Origin: Marinifilum_A sediminis
GTDB taxonomy: Bacteria; Bacteroidota; Bacteroidia; Bacteroidales; Marinifilaceae
Reading direction: 5' to 3'
Assembly: GCA_947496465.1 (NCBI GenBank)
Contig: CANMCX010000018.1
Coordinates: 1-63,662 of the forward strand
Length of the DNA: 63,662 nt
This document shows, in pieces, positions 34,415-44,162 of this stretch (position 1 is the first letter of the stretch; every line of letters starts with the position of its first letter). Below the pieces are notes generated by a model, which saw only the letters and a program-made list of their open reading frames with translations, did not search any database and was not told where the DNA came from. The position numbers were made by a program, and so were the translations under genes.

Positions 34415-35203
34415 TTGTTTTTTCAGGAACGATACATATTAAAAAAATCTCTTTTTGGATTGCAAGGCATGGAGAAATTTATCCTCTTCATGTTATTGCT
34501 AAATGCTGCCTTGTTGTCTGATCAAACAGGATTACATATTTTCTTGTTAGCTAGCATTGTTCTGTGCTTTTTGATTTATGGCATGTCTTTGCTAAAAATG
34601 ATGCGCCTTTTGATGTTGCCGTTTGGATTTATTTTGCTGGGAAGTATTTCTATTGCATTGTCCTTACACGCAAACCCCGAAATTTCGCTTTTCTGTTGGG
34701 AGGGAACGAGTATTTGCATAGGAGTAGAGGAAGAAGGCTTACAAAACGCAATAGCCTTATTTTGTAAAGCCATGGCAGCAGTAATGGCGCTAAATTATCT
34801 AATTCTTTCCTGTCCATTATCAGAAATTAACGATATTGGAAGGAAGTTAAGAATCCCATTGATTTTAAGAGAACTTTTTGTACTCACCTATCGATATATA
34901 GCTTTGCTTTTCGGATTTACAACACAAGTGCACATCGCTCAACGCAATCGCCTGGGGTATGCAAGCAAGAGAAAAAGTATTGCATCTATCAGCATGTTGT
35001 TTTCTTCGGTATTTGTTAAGAGTTTGCAATATTCACAGCGAAACTTTGAGGCATTGCAATCGAGAGGATATACCGGTGAATTCTATTTTAATGAGCAAAG
35101 CAAACCTGTAAGATTAAACCAATTAATCGTATTGATACTTGTAGGAGTTGGATTGTTGACTATTCATTTCATTCTTAATTCCTCATTTATAATTCATAAT
35201 TAA
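34415..35203 (+). CDS. cbiQ: cobalt ECF transporter T component CbiQ
   Basis: 262 residues if the TTG at 34415 is used; an in-frame ATG at 34469 would give a 244-residue form. About six membrane helices are seen. The coupling region carries AQRNRLGYASKRK and, later, NFEALQSRGYTGEFYF, which match the Ala-Arg-Gly motifs of EcfT proteins that contact the ATPase. It links CbiO to CbiM. The low-scoring start follows a REP-like repeat, so the N-terminus is uncertain. Confidence 0.88.
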   Translation: MFFQERYILKKSLFGLQGMEKFILFMLLLNAALLSDQTGLHIFLLASIVLCFLIYGMSLLKMMRLLMLPFGFILLGSISIALSLHANPEISLFCWEGTSICIGVEEEGLQNAIALFCKAMAAVMALNYLILSCPLSEINDIGRKLRIPLILRELFVLTYRYIALLFGFTTQVHIAQRNRLGYASKRKSIASISMLFSSVFVKSLQYSQRNFEALQSRGYTGEFYFNEQSKPVRLNQLIVLILVGVGLLTIHFILNSSFIIHN

Positions 35204-35208
35204 AAATC

Positions 35209-35994
35209 ATGTTGCGTCTTCAAAATATAAACTACACCTACCCTGAGGGAACCAAAGGTTTACAAGATGTTTCTCTTGAGATAAAAAAGGGCAGTAAAGT
35301 TGCTTTTTTAGGTGAGAATGGAGCTGGTAAATCATCTCTTTTTTTGGTATTGAATGGAATCCATAAACCACAAAAGGGAAAATATTTTCTGGAGGAAAAT
35401 CGCTTTAAATTTACATCGAAAGAGAGAAAGCAGATGGCGGCAAAAGTTGGATATGTATTTCAGGATCCGGATGTACAGTTGTTTGCAGGAACTGTTTTTG
35501 AAGATGTTGCTTTTGGTCCATCCAATTTGGGATTGAAAGGTGAAGAGTTAGAGAACCGAGTAAACAAATACATAGAATTATTAGGAATTGTTGAGTTGAA
35601 AGAAAAAGCACCGCACCAGTTAAGTTACGGGCAAAAGAAGCAAGTTGCCGTTGCAGGCGTGTTGGCGATGGAACCGGAAATTGTATTGTTTGATGAGCCA
35701 TTTGCCTGGTTGGATAATCGTCACAAGCAAATCATGACAGGCATTATCGATGATTTGAACAAGCAGGGGAAAACAGTTTTAATCTCTACTCACAATCCTG
35801 ATTTTGCCTACGAATGGGCAGATGATGTGGTATTAATGAAACAGGGAAGAGTGATCGCCTCAGATTCTCCTGAAAAAGTGATGACAAACAAAGTTATGAT
35901 GCAGGAAATTGGTATGGAATTGCCTTTGGTCGTTCGTTTAGCGAAGAAAATGGGTATGGAAAACCATCCCCGTTCAGTACATGAATTTTTGTAA
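35209..35994 (+). CDS. cbiO: cobalt ECF transporter ATPase CbiO
   Basis: 261 residues. The ABC ATPase is complete: Walker A GENGAGKSSL, Q-loop YVFQDPDVQLFAG (typical of CbiO/EcfA), signature LSYGQKKQVAVAG, Walker B EIVLFDEPFAWLD and switch His in STHNPDF. It energises the CbiMNQ transporter. Last gene of the cob operon; a block of palindromes follows. Confidence 0.95.
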   Translation: MLRLQNINYTYPEGTKGLQDVSLEIKKGSKVAFLGENGAGKSSLFLVLNGIHKPQKGKYFLEENRFKFTSKERKQMAAKVGYVFQDPDVQLFAGTVFEDVAFGPSNLGLKGEELENRVNKYIELLGIVELKEKAPHQLSYGQKKQVAVAGVLAMEPEIVLFDEPFAWLDNRHKQIMTGIIDDLNKQGKTVLISTHNPDFAYEWADDVVLMKQGRVIASDSPEKVMTNKVMMQEIGMELPLVVRLAKKMGMENHPRSVHEFL

Positions 35995-36000
35995 GAAGTG

Positions 36001-36067
36001 TGACTCCACTGGAGTCAGATGTTTATAGAATAAGATATTCTATAAACCTACGATCCCATCGGGATCG
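36001..36067. repeat. three adjacent palindromes at the end of the cob operon
   Basis: TGACTCC-ACT-GGAGTCA lies at 36001-36017. TTTATAGAAT and its partner TATTCTATAAA lie at 36022-36046. CGATCCC-ATC-GGGATCG lies at 36051-36067. Each is a near-perfect hairpin, none has a long T-run, and the gaps between them are four bases. They separate convergent genes and could still stop RNA decay or transcription from either side. Confidence 0.75.
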
Positions 36068-36099
36068 AATCTTAAAGAGTGTTTATTTACCCTGTGAAA

Positions 36100-37389
36100 T
36101 CAATTCTCAGACTTTCGATAAATCTCAATTAAATTATCTGCTTGTGTGTAGATATTGAAATATTTTTCAACTCCAGCTCTGGCTTTTATTGATAGATCCT
36201 TAAGTTTTTCTTCATCCTTTAAAAGATTTTTTAAAGCTCTTGCCAATTCCTCAGGACTGTTATTGTCGTAAACCATTCCACCTTTCGATTTTTCAACAAT
36301 CTCAGGGAATGCTCCCAAAGCTGGTTGAACAACCGGAACTCCTGACGCCATGCTTTCTAATAGATATAAGCCAAATGCTTCTCCGTTACGAACCGGAACC
36401 GATATCATCTGGACTTTTTTAAAGAAATCATGTCTTCCTTCACCATCAAAGTCTTCATGAAATTCAACTTGTCTACTCAAACTGGCATGTTGTAATTTTT
36501 GCTTCACTTTCTTTAGAAGAGGCTTATCATCTCCTGTTGATCCACCTGTAAGAATCAGGTTTACATCTTCAAAATCCGCATCCCTTTTCAATTCAATGAA
36601 TGCATCTATCATGATATCAAAACCATTGGCTTCGCACATTCGTGAGATGTAGCCTATATTTCTGACCTTCTCTTCAGGTTTTGTAATATGATACTCATCC
36701 GGATCAACGCCCAAATGGTTGGTGAACACCTTATCAGCATTCATGTTCATTTTTTGAATGGATACTTTTGAATAGAAATCACTCACACCAATAAAGCCAT
36801 CAATAAATTCTGATTTAGTACTCATCAACTTCCAGATCTTGTCTCTGAAAGAATCCTTCATTGCGTCTACCCACACATCTTCATCTTGCAAGGAGCAAAA
36901 GAGACGAGCATTGGGAAATTCTTCTCTCAACTTAGGAGCTAAGCCTAAGAGTAGCGCATTCGATAGATGAATCACATCTGGTTTTAAATACTCAGCCATC
37001 CAACTCACCATGCGATTGAGCTCTTCTTTTTGAGCGCCTTCTTCTCCCATGAGCATGGATACTGTCATTTCTTCTAATCCTTTGGCATTGGTCGATCCCG
37101 CCATACTTGCTGCAAATTTCAGCATCGGACGAGAGTTTAACATTCGATCAAACCAAGCAGGAGCATGCCTGAAAATGGGATACAATTGTTTTAAATAAAT
37201 GCTAATAGCTCCATAAAAAACAGGCATTTCATTCAAATCATGTTCATCGGAAAATAATGGAAGATACATGGGGATTTTAGTTACCTCATGACCTTGTGCT
37301 TTCATGGCATTGTGAAATTTATCATCGCGCAAGCAATTGCCACAATAAAAGCTACCACCAGAACCGGGAATAATTTGAAGGATATTCAT
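36100..37389 (-). CDS. glycosyltransferase family 4 protein
   Basis: 429 residues with the GT-B layout. The N-terminal Rossmann half begins MNILQIIPGSGGSFYCGNCL. The C-terminal half has NIGYISRMCEANGFDIMIDA, LILTGGSTGDDKPLLKK and the E-x7-E motif in NGEAFGLYLLESMASGVPV. It transfers a sugar from a nucleotide donor. The opening Gly-rich motif and the CGNC segment are seen in a Bacteroidota subgroup whose acceptor is not known to me. It is a lone gene, convergent with the cob operon. Confidence 0.88.
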   Translation of the reverse strand: MNILQIIPGSGGSFYCGNCLRDDKFHNAMKAQGHEVTKIPMYLPLFSDEHDLNEMPVFYGAISIYLKQLYPIFRHAPAWFDRMLNSRPMLKFAASMAGSTNAKGLEEMTVSMLMGEEGAQKEELNRMVSWMAEYLKPDVIHLSNALLLGLAPKLREEFPNARLFCSLQDEDVWVDAMKDSFRDKIWKLMSTKSEFIDGFIGVSDFYSKVSIQKMNMNADKVFTNHLGVDPDEYHITKPEEKVRNIGYISRMCEANGFDIMIDAFIELKRDADFEDVNLILTGGSTGDDKPLLKKVKQKLQHASLSRQVEFHEDFDGEGRHDFFKKVQMISVPVRNGEAFGLYLLESMASGVPVVQPALGAFPEIVEKSKGGMVYDNNSPEELARALKNLLKDEEKLKDLSIKARAGVEKYFNIYTQADNLIEIYRKSEN

Positions 37390-37560
37390 ACGAAGAAAAG
37401 TTTAAGTGCCTAAAGTTTTAAATACTTAAAGTTATAATTTTCTATCTATTTTAATGATGATATTTGGGTAACATGTCTAGCATCATGGAGATGCTTGACA
37501 TGTTCTATTCTATACATGGAACGGTTTTATTTTTTCTTGAAACTTGCGATTTGGAGCTTT

Positions 37561-38337
37561 CTATTTATCAAACTGCTTTGCTTCCTCCCAAATCTCATCC
37601 ATCTCCTCCAGATTCATCTCTTTCAGGTTGCGTCCTTGTTTTATGGTTTTGCGTTCCAGGTAGTTGAATCGTTTGGTGAATTTCTGATTGGTGCGTTCCA
37701 ATGCATTTTCAGGATTCACGCCGTACAAACGAGCAGCATTGATTAGTGAGAAGAACATATCGCCAAATTCTTGTTCCATCTTATCTTGATCGCCTTTCTT
37801 GATCTCATCTTCCAGCTCGTGCATTTCCTCTTTCACCTTCTCCCAAACCTGTTCTTTCTCGTCCCAGTCGAAACCTACACCTCGTACTTTATCCTGAATT
37901 CGATTGGCTTTTACCAAGGCAGGAAGAGATTGAGGAACACCTTCCAATACCGATTTGTTGCCTCCTTTTTCTTTCAACTTTAATTGCTCCCAATTTTCTT
38001 CTACTTCTTTGGCATCAGTCACCTTGGTATCGCTAAAAATATGAGGATGACGATAGATTAGTTTTTCGCTGATACCATCACATACATCAGCAATATCGAA
38101 ATCATTGGTTTCCGATCCTATTTTGGCATAGAAAACAATGTGCAACAAAATATCTCCAAGTTCTTTCTTTATTTCCTGCTTGTCACCCTTTAGAATCGAA
38201 TCGGCCAGTTCGTAGGTTTCCTCAATGGTAAGTGTTCGTAAAGTTTCAAAGGTCTGTTTCTTATCCCACGGACAACCAGCTCGCAATTTATCCATGATAT
38301 CTAGTAAGCGTTCAAAGGCTTGTAATTTTCTATCCAT
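37561..38337 (-). CDS. mazG: nucleoside triphosphate pyrophosphohydrolase MazG
   Basis: 258 residues, a full two-domain MazG. The first domain contains CPWDKKQTFETLRTLTIEE and KKELGDILLHIVFYAKIG. The second repeats the EExxE...ExxD pattern in VKEEMHELEDEIKKGD and MEQEFGDMFFSLINAARL. These helical enzymes cleave NTPs to NMP and pyrophosphate and can lower noncanonical nucleotides. Cytoplasmic. Confidence 0.93.
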   Translation of the reverse strand: MDRKLQAFERLLDIMDKLRAGCPWDKKQTFETLRTLTIEETYELADSILKGDKQEIKKELGDILLHIVFYAKIGSETNDFDIADVCDGISEKLIYRHPHIFSDTKVTDAKEVEENWEQLKLKEKGGNKSVLEGVPQSLPALVKANRIQDKVRGVGFDWDEKEQVWEKVKEEMHELEDEIKKGDQDKMEQEFGDMFFSLINAARLYGVNPENALERTNQKFTKRFNYLERKTIKQGRNLKEMNLEEMDEIWEEAKQFDK

Positions 38338-38640
38338 TTTTTCGTAATTGTGTAATCGAAGATCAAATGTACTAATTAAGTATTTAAAGTGCCTAAAGTA
38401 AAAAGTACTTAAAGTTTAAATTTGAATGTTTGCTATTTTTGTCAAAGGTTTCAACTTTAAATGGTAGTATCGAAGCTGTTTTCTTTTCTCCTGAAGGAGA
38501 AAGATAGAATGAGGTAAATAATTTGAAATTTTCGTTGTACCCTTTGTGAAATACCTTCGTTTATCTTTGAGGTAAATACGTACCTCTAGCATATACTTTA
38601 AAAATTTTATCGGAGCTTGTTGCTTGTGACTTGGAGTTTT
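38338..38640. other. intergenic region, no gene seen
   Basis: About 300 AT-rich bases with short direct words (AAAGTGCCTAAAGT, AAAGTACTTAAAGT) but no frame or strong hairpin. It is probably the promoter region of mazG plus filler. Confidence 0.4.
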
Positions 38641-39099
38641 CTATTTTTCTTTCGGATATTTCAATTCCAAATTCATATTCTCAGCCATTTCCCTGGCAAT
38701 TTTCTCCACTTTTTCTTGCTTTCCACTAAGTACTTCTATGTGACTGTTTGGCATCATCATTAACAGCTTTTGTACCACATTGGTTTCATTTCTTCCAATA
38801 GATAAGACTGCCATACCCTTTGTTTCTCTCACTTTAATAATTTGTAGGTGTTGAGCTGCAGTTATATCTACCCATTTACCAAAACGCAAAAAAAACAGAC
38901 CTGTGTATTTTCGGATACGTTGATTTTCAATATCAATTACTACTCCCGATTGTGTAAAAAGGAGAGGGATGGCCAATAAAAGGGTAAGGGAACCTTCATA
39001 ATCTCCATTTATAGTAGTCGCCACGCCGACTAACGCTAAGCTAAAACCTAGCATTAAAAAATTAAGGGGAAGTCGTTCGGTTTTGTAGGATAGAAGCAT
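38641..39099 (-). CDS. membrane protein of unknown function
   Basis: 152 residues. Two helices (about residues 13-31 and 36-52) are followed by a soluble beta-rich part with VVIDIENQRIRKYTGLFFL and GKWVDITAAQHLQII. The pattern recalls small PH-like membrane proteins. No family can be named with confidence. It is alone on its strand, 65 bases from the coiled-coil gene. Confidence 0.6.
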   Translation of the reverse strand: MLLSYKTERLPLNFLMLGFSLALVGVATTINGDYEGSLTLLLAIPLLFTQSGVVIDIENQRIRKYTGLFFLRFGKWVDITAAQHLQIIKVRETKGMAVLSIGRNETNVVQKLLMMMPNSHIEVLSGKQEKVEKIAREMAENMNLELKYPKEK

Positions 39100-39163
39100 T
39101 GGGCTTAAGATTTTTTAGAAATTTAAAGTTAGATAACTTTAACCGTTAAATGAAGAAATGTTA

Positions 39164-39961
39164 TTAAATACCTACAGTGGGTTGTACCTTATTTTCCAGT
39201 TCCCTTGCCTTGTATTCTTGTTTGGCTAGCTTTATCTTAAGGATATTGTTTTGTTTTTCCAGGAGTTTAGATTGATCTTTGTATGTTTTTGTTAGCTTAT
39301 TTAACCGGGTAATTTCCTTTTTGTATTTTATAATTGTGTTATCTCTGTTTACTGATCTAATAGCTCCTATATTCACATTATTCGCTAAATTATAATTCAA
39401 TTGTTCGAGCAATGACACTTTATTGTTGAGTGATTCTAATTTTTTAGTTAATTCTTGATTTTGCACCTGAGGCAAATTGTGTTTTGTCAGCTCTTTTATT
39501 CTCTGTTCTTGTTTATCGAGTTTTATTTTAAGATTTTCATTTTCGTATATTAAATCGTGGATGTGTTTTTTATGATTTTCACCACGAGTTTCTAATCTGG
39601 TAATTCTATTTTTATAAGTTTTATTTGTAATGTTTGCATTTCTTATATTGGTTGCTTCTCGCTTATAACTGTCTGTTAGGTTATAATTCAATTGTTTTAA
39701 TAATAATAAATCACTATTACACAACTCAAGTTTGGCTACCAATTTTTGATTTTGTTCATTAAGGAATTTATTTTCAGTTTCCAGATTGTCGATAATTTTT
39801 GCAGAATCATGATCACAGCTATCCACAAACTTTAGCTTCACTTTCACATATTCTTTTCCCTTGATATCTATTTTCTCTCCGTTTTTCAAGTTCTTGTAAT
39901 GAACCGATTCTTTATCCTTTTGAAATAAAAACGAGGGTTTAAATATTTTGGGAATTTTCAT
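39164..39961 (-). CDS. coiled-coil protein
   Basis: 265 residues from the ATG at 39961; a longer frame starting at 40021 adds 20 residues that look like untranslated leader. A short N-terminal part with KEYVKVKLKF is followed by a long, Lys/Glu/Asn-rich coiled coil (residues about 60-255) with repeated LKQLNYNL and LEQLNYNLANN segments. No enzymatic motif is seen. It is transcribed after the KAP NTPase with an 87-base gap, so a structural partner role for that ATPase is possible but unproven. Confidence 0.6.
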   Translation of the reverse strand: MKIPKIFKPSFLFQKDKESVHYKNLKNGEKIDIKGKEYVKVKLKFVDSCDHDSAKIIDNLETENKFLNEQNQKLVAKLELCNSDLLLLKQLNYNLTDSYKREATNIRNANITNKTYKNRITRLETRGENHKKHIHDLIYENENLKIKLDKQEQRIKELTKHNLPQVQNQELTKKLESLNNKVSLLEQLNYNLANNVNIGAIRSVNRDNTIIKYKKEITRLNKLTKTYKDQSKLLEKQNNILKIKLAKQEYKARELENKVQPTVGI

Positions 39962-40048
39962 TGTGGTAGAATTTATATGTGTTGTCGATAAATGTATTTC
40001 TAGATTGCTTTCGCAAATCATGAACTATAAACATTTGTTAGTTTTGTC

Positions 40049-42670
40049 TTAAGTTTCTAACAAATAGTAGTTAAAATTTGAAGCTTTATATTTCTCCCAA
40101 TAATTCCATATTTGTAATAATTCGGAATCTTCATGATTTTCTTCATAAACATCTTTAAAGAATCGTTCAAAACCATCATAGTTACCAATTTCATCATTAA
40201 AAATTTGATCTAAATGGGGACGAAACGCCCTCATATTCATATCATCAAATTCATGCTTTGTGATTGCCAAATTTTTAAGAAAAGGAATTTTGTTTTCGCT
40301 AAGGTTAATGAAATCTTTCATCAATTTATTAGCCCTTGGGTCAACTATAAATTTACTGTCACTATTTTTTTTATTTATGCAACTAGAATGTATATCAAAG
40401 AGATTGTCATCAATCTTTTCTTCGGATATTTTCTTTTTTAACATCTCCAATGTAAGAGAATGAAACAACTCTAGTCCATTATTGATTTTAACTATTAATG
40501 AATAGCTTTCATTAGTGATCTTTCTGATGTAGGCTAACTTTATTTTAAATAGTAATGATGTTATTAAATGTGTATTGACATTTAATGGATTAGCAATAAT
40601 ATTGCTTAGTATATCAATACATTCTTCTTTAAAATCATTTAAAACTCTAGTTATACTTCCAAATAAATAGTCAAATTTCAATATCTCTTGTAAATACAAT
40701 AAGGCATGAACTTGAACTTGTGCCTGCATTTTATTTTCTGCTATATACTTAGTTAATTTGATTGAGAGATTATTTAATTTTTCTTGATTTAAACTTGTTT
40801 TTTTCAAGTTGAGTAAGTCAATTTGATCCATTAAATTTTCTGCAGATTTAATCCACTCTTTAAAATCCTTAAACTTTATCTTATTTTCTGAAACAACACC
40901 ATTGTAATAAGTTTCATAATTGTCATTACATGAAGCACTTCGAATACATGGTTTTTGAACAAAAAATATTGCTTGAACAAGGTTCAGAAAATTTTTGTTT
41001 TCATTTATCTGTTTTATAAGGTAGCGTGGTTCTGTCTTGGCAGATTGATCCTTTACCTTTTTAGTTACATTTTTTAATTGATCTAGATTTTTGAATTGAA
41101 GCCCACCATTCTCAATAAAAATATCATTCATATTTAAATAAACTTTAAGGGCTTCATCTGGAAATAAGGTTTTAAGAATGCATACAAGAAATAAATCGGA
41201 GGGAAGAACTTCTCCTTCTAAATTTTGATAATGAGCAGAAAAGGAATTTAATATTCGAATACAATCTCTTACATTACCGAAATAGTCTTCTAAAATGAGT
41301 TCATTTATTTTTCTTGCTCCATTATTAGAACTTTCTAATTTCTCTATAAATTTAGGCTCTAATATTCTATTGATTTCATCGTAGCCAATATTAAATTGTC
41401 CTAATTTTGTTTCAATAAAATCAACCAATGCGCCACTTTCTATTTCAGGAAGTGCATATTCTAATTGAATTATTTTATCAATATAGTTTTTGTGATTCTC
41501 TTTCAGTGCTTCTTTTAATGCTTTGTCAACATATTCTGCATCATAGGCAACAATAAAAACTACATTTTTAAAATTGGCTGTATTGCGAATAACTTTGAAA
41601 CACTCGATAATTTCTTTGGCATATAAACGATCAAGATCATCAATGCTGATGTAAATTTTTCGATCCAACTTACCGATATGACTATTTAGATCTTTGTAGA
41701 GGGAGTGAAGTTCTTTTGATTCTTCGAACAAGTTGAGAGCCTTTCCTATATTTTCAGTAAATGTGTTTTTTCTTAATGATAAAATTACTTTAGCATACTT
41801 CTTCAGTTTATTATTAATTGAGCTATGATATGCTTTTAATCCATCAGATAAAGAATCGAAGAATAAGGAAATAATATCTGATTCTGATTTGCAAAACCAA
41901 GGCGAGAATTCTATGAAAATAGCCTTGCTATCTTTTTCTTTTAGTTTCTTGATAAGGAACCGCAGAAATGTTGTCTTCCCATTACCCCATGGTGAGGTTA
42001 TTCCAATAGCATAGGATGATTTAACTTGGATTTTCTCTATTGATATAGAAAATTTTTCTGCGATACTCATTCTTTCAGGAAATATATCGTCATCAGCAGG
42101 ATCGTCACTCAAGTATGATGGTTTTGACGTAACATTATCTTTCTTTTTATGGATCTGAACTGGATATAATATCCAAATTCCATATATCACAGGAGCTAAA
42201 AGTAAATAAAGAAGATCCCAATATGCTAAATTATTCAACCAACCAATTTGTGTAAATCGCGAGAAACTAAATGGTGTGTCAAAGAATCTTAATAGCGAGT
42301 AATTAAACAAAAGAGCAATGTAAATTGAAATTCTTTTGCCTGAGTAAACATATTGTCTCAATCCCTTGGCTACGCTAAATAGAATAATCAGTATTACTGC
42401 AAGAGCAAACAAGAGAATTGGAATTTCTCCTGTTCCTATTTTAGATAAGATGGGATTGATCCAATATTTATTTATTAGCTCAGTAATTGATTTTGCAAAT
42501 CCTTCATTCTGCGTCGAATTCAATACATACAAGAACCAAAATGCTGTACTTGCAAGAATTAGTAGATTAAATTTTTGAAAGGGAAATTCTAAGAGTAATA
42601 ATTGATTTTCTCTTTTTGAAAACCAATATGATTTTTTTTCTATAGGTTTTGTGATCATTGTAAGTTGCAA
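40049..42670 (-). CDS. membrane-anchored KAP-family P-loop NTPase
   Basis: 873 residues. Four hydrophobic helices lie in the first 170 residues (for example FNLLILASTAFWFLYVL and IPILLFALAVILIILF). A KAP domain follows: Walker A GITSPWGNGKTT at residues 223-234 and Walker B YISIDDLDRL with Asp 344/345. KAP NTPases typically carry membrane helices inserted near the P-loop and include the phage-exclusion protein PifA of plasmid F. The C-terminal 450 residues are helical and not recognised. It lies next to a small Cys-rich HNH-like gene and a coiled-coil gene. A role in phage defence or signalling is inference. Confidence 0.88.
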   Translation of the reverse strand: MQLTMITKPIEKKSYWFSKRENQLLLLEFPFQKFNLLILASTAFWFLYVLNSTQNEGFAKSITELINKYWINPILSKIGTGEIPILLFALAVILIILFSVAKGLRQYVYSGKRISIYIALLFNYSLLRFFDTPFSFSRFTQIGWLNNLAYWDLLYLLLAPVIYGIWILYPVQIHKKKDNVTSKPSYLSDDPADDDIFPERMSIAEKFSISIEKIQVKSSYAIGITSPWGNGKTTFLRFLIKKLKEKDSKAIFIEFSPWFCKSESDIISLFFDSLSDGLKAYHSSINNKLKKYAKVILSLRKNTFTENIGKALNLFEESKELHSLYKDLNSHIGKLDRKIYISIDDLDRLYAKEIIECFKVIRNTANFKNVVFIVAYDAEYVDKALKEALKENHKNYIDKIIQLEYALPEIESGALVDFIETKLGQFNIGYDEINRILEPKFIEKLESSNNGARKINELILEDYFGNVRDCIRILNSFSAHYQNLEGEVLPSDLFLVCILKTLFPDEALKVYLNMNDIFIENGGLQFKNLDQLKNVTKKVKDQSAKTEPRYLIKQINENKNFLNLVQAIFFVQKPCIRSASCNDNYETYYNGVVSENKIKFKDFKEWIKSAENLMDQIDLLNLKKTSLNQEKLNNLSIKLTKYIAENKMQAQVQVHALLYLQEILKFDYLFGSITRVLNDFKEECIDILSNIIANPLNVNTHLITSLLFKIKLAYIRKITNESYSLIVKINNGLELFHSLTLEMLKKKISEEKIDDNLFDIHSSCINKKNSDSKFIVDPRANKLMKDFINLSENKIPFLKNLAITKHEFDDMNMRAFRPHLDQIFNDEIGNYDGFERFFKDVYEENHEDSELLQIWNYWEKYKASNFNYYLLET

Positions 42671-42780
42671 AATTACTTTGATTTAAGGTAAGGGTATATT
42701 AATACACAATTTATCTTTTGATTTTTTAAAATAGTGCATTATTAAGGATTAATTATTCCTTTTTATATAATTCCAGTATA

Positions 42781-43077
42781 TTATTTCTCACAGGTTTCAG
42801 ATTTATTGGCAGAAACAACAGTGACACCACCTTTCAAACTAAATTCACCTTCTAGTTTATTACAAGTTGCACATGAAGGAATTATTTTCTCACCTGATAC
42901 ATTTGAATTTATAACATGAGCACCTAATGTTGCAGTATTATTGCAATTATATATTGAACACTCGCTTGGCCAGGATTTGCTAGAATTATTAATCCAATGT
43001 TGCTTCCATGAACCACAATTACAATTTCGGTCAGCAGTTCCTTTTTTATTTTTCCAATTGTTTGCTGTTATAGTCAT
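42781..43077 (-). CDS. small Cys/His-rich HNH-like protein
   Basis: 98 residues. The N-terminal CNCGSWKQHWINNSS is followed by CSIYNCNNTATLGAHVIN and EKIIPSCATCNKLEGEF. The C-x4-C, then A-H-V, then C-x2-C-N order is that of treble-clef HNH nucleases, where the His next to the Val would be catalytic and CxxC binds Zn. At 98 residues it is barely one domain. It might be a nuclease or only a zinc-binding protein. It is 110 bases upstream of the KAP NTPase on the same strand. Confidence 0.55.
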   Translation of the reverse strand: MTITANNWKNKKGTADRNCNCGSWKQHWINNSSKSWPSECSIYNCNNTATLGAHVINSNVSGEKIIPSCATCNKLEGEFSLKGGVTVVSANKSETCEK

Positions 43078-43126
43078 ATTTATAAAATTAATAATTTAAT
43101 GTTTTGTACACTTTTAGAAAATCAAC

Positions 43127-43154
43127 AAAAAAACCACCCCTTTCGGGGTAGTTT
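43127..43154 (-). terminator. terminator after the DUF6261-like gene
   Basis: On the minus strand AAACTACCCC pairs with GGGGTGGTTT across a four-base loop (one G-U pair) and runs into T residues. It lies 29 bases beyond the stop at 43183. Confidence 0.85.
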
Positions 43155-43182
43155 CAAAATTGCATGTAGTTAATAAAAACAA

Positions 43183-43920
43183 CTACTCTACGGCTGTAGA
43201 CTCTTCAGTTTCTTCTTTTTTATTGGTTCTGCTATCAATTAATTGGTTGTTCATGTCAATTAGTTGATTTATTTTCTTGTTTACATCTATGTATGGTTCT
43301 TCTCCTGTTAGGATAGCATTTGCTTCCATATGCTTAAGTACAGTTTTATAGCTTTCGTAAGATTGTTTGCGGTAGTCTACCATTTTAATCTCTGGAGAAT
43401 TGGCATCTAGTTCCATTCGCTCCATATATTGTGCTTCGAATTGAGTATTGAATTCATTCAATTTTGCTGCCCATGGATTAAGATGTAAGCTTGAAAGAGC
43501 ATTGGCATATTCATCTTCTTTATTCCAATTTGTGCAAATCAGTCCAATTGCTGCAGTCTCCTTCTGATAGCTAAAACTACCAATCTGATCTCCGTAGATG
43601 TCGATGGAATTAAGTAGCAATTCGGCTGCTGCTTTCAGCACAGGATCGTAGTGTTTTTGGTAGGCTCGCAGAACATCTATAATTCCCTGTAAAGCTTGAT
43701 CTCTGTTTGCATCTAAATTTTGCACCTGCTTGGTTAGTTTGTTAGCCAATTCTGGTTTGTAAAAATCGTGCATGGCAGTATAAATTGTTAGTAAAGCATC
43801 GTATTGTGCTTTTACTTTAAGTAGCTCAGGATCGGCTTTGGCAATAATTTCAAGAAATGACTTCATGAATTGAATCAGCTCCAGATTTTGGAGGTTGTGG
43901 AAATTAATTTTTTGATACAT
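43183..43920 (-). CDS. DUF6261-like helical protein
   Basis: 245 residues, entirely helical and soluble. The start YQKINFHNLQNLELIQFMKS and the later ALLTIYTAMHDFYKPELA and LLNSIDIYGDQIGSFSYQKE fit a Bacteroidota-specific family (DUF6261) known mainly from repeated genome copies. The C-terminus is Glu/Thr-rich and disordered. Function unknown; own terminator. The family name is from memory of the pattern. Confidence 0.6.
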   Translation of the reverse strand: MYQKINFHNLQNLELIQFMKSFLEIIAKADPELLKVKAQYDALLTIYTAMHDFYKPELANKLTKQVQNLDANRDQALQGIIDVLRAYQKHYDPVLKAAAELLLNSIDIYGDQIGSFSYQKETAAIGLICTNWNKEDEYANALSSLHLNPWAAKLNEFNTQFEAQYMERMELDANSPEIKMVDYRKQSYESYKTVLKHMEANAILTGEEPYIDVNKKINQLIDMNNQLIDSRTNKKEETEESTAVE

Positions 43921-44162
43921 AAAAATAGGGTATTAGGGTTAGTCAATTTTATTTATGTCATATTAAATGTAAGAAAAGTATTGGATATAAGTAATATATA
44001 AAGTGTTAAAAAATTCAAGTTTATTGTTTTAATCAGGAAAATTAGGATGTTTGGCAGGTTAAAATATCGTTTAGGAAGACTTCAGTTTTTAAAATTTATT
44101 AGAAATGATTTGAATTTTTAAAAGCATGAAAAATATTATCATGAATTAATTATAAGATTTAG

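Noticed and set aside
37464..37746. Small plus-strand frames around the mazG 3' end
   Set aside because: They overlap mazG antisense and lack any coding signal.
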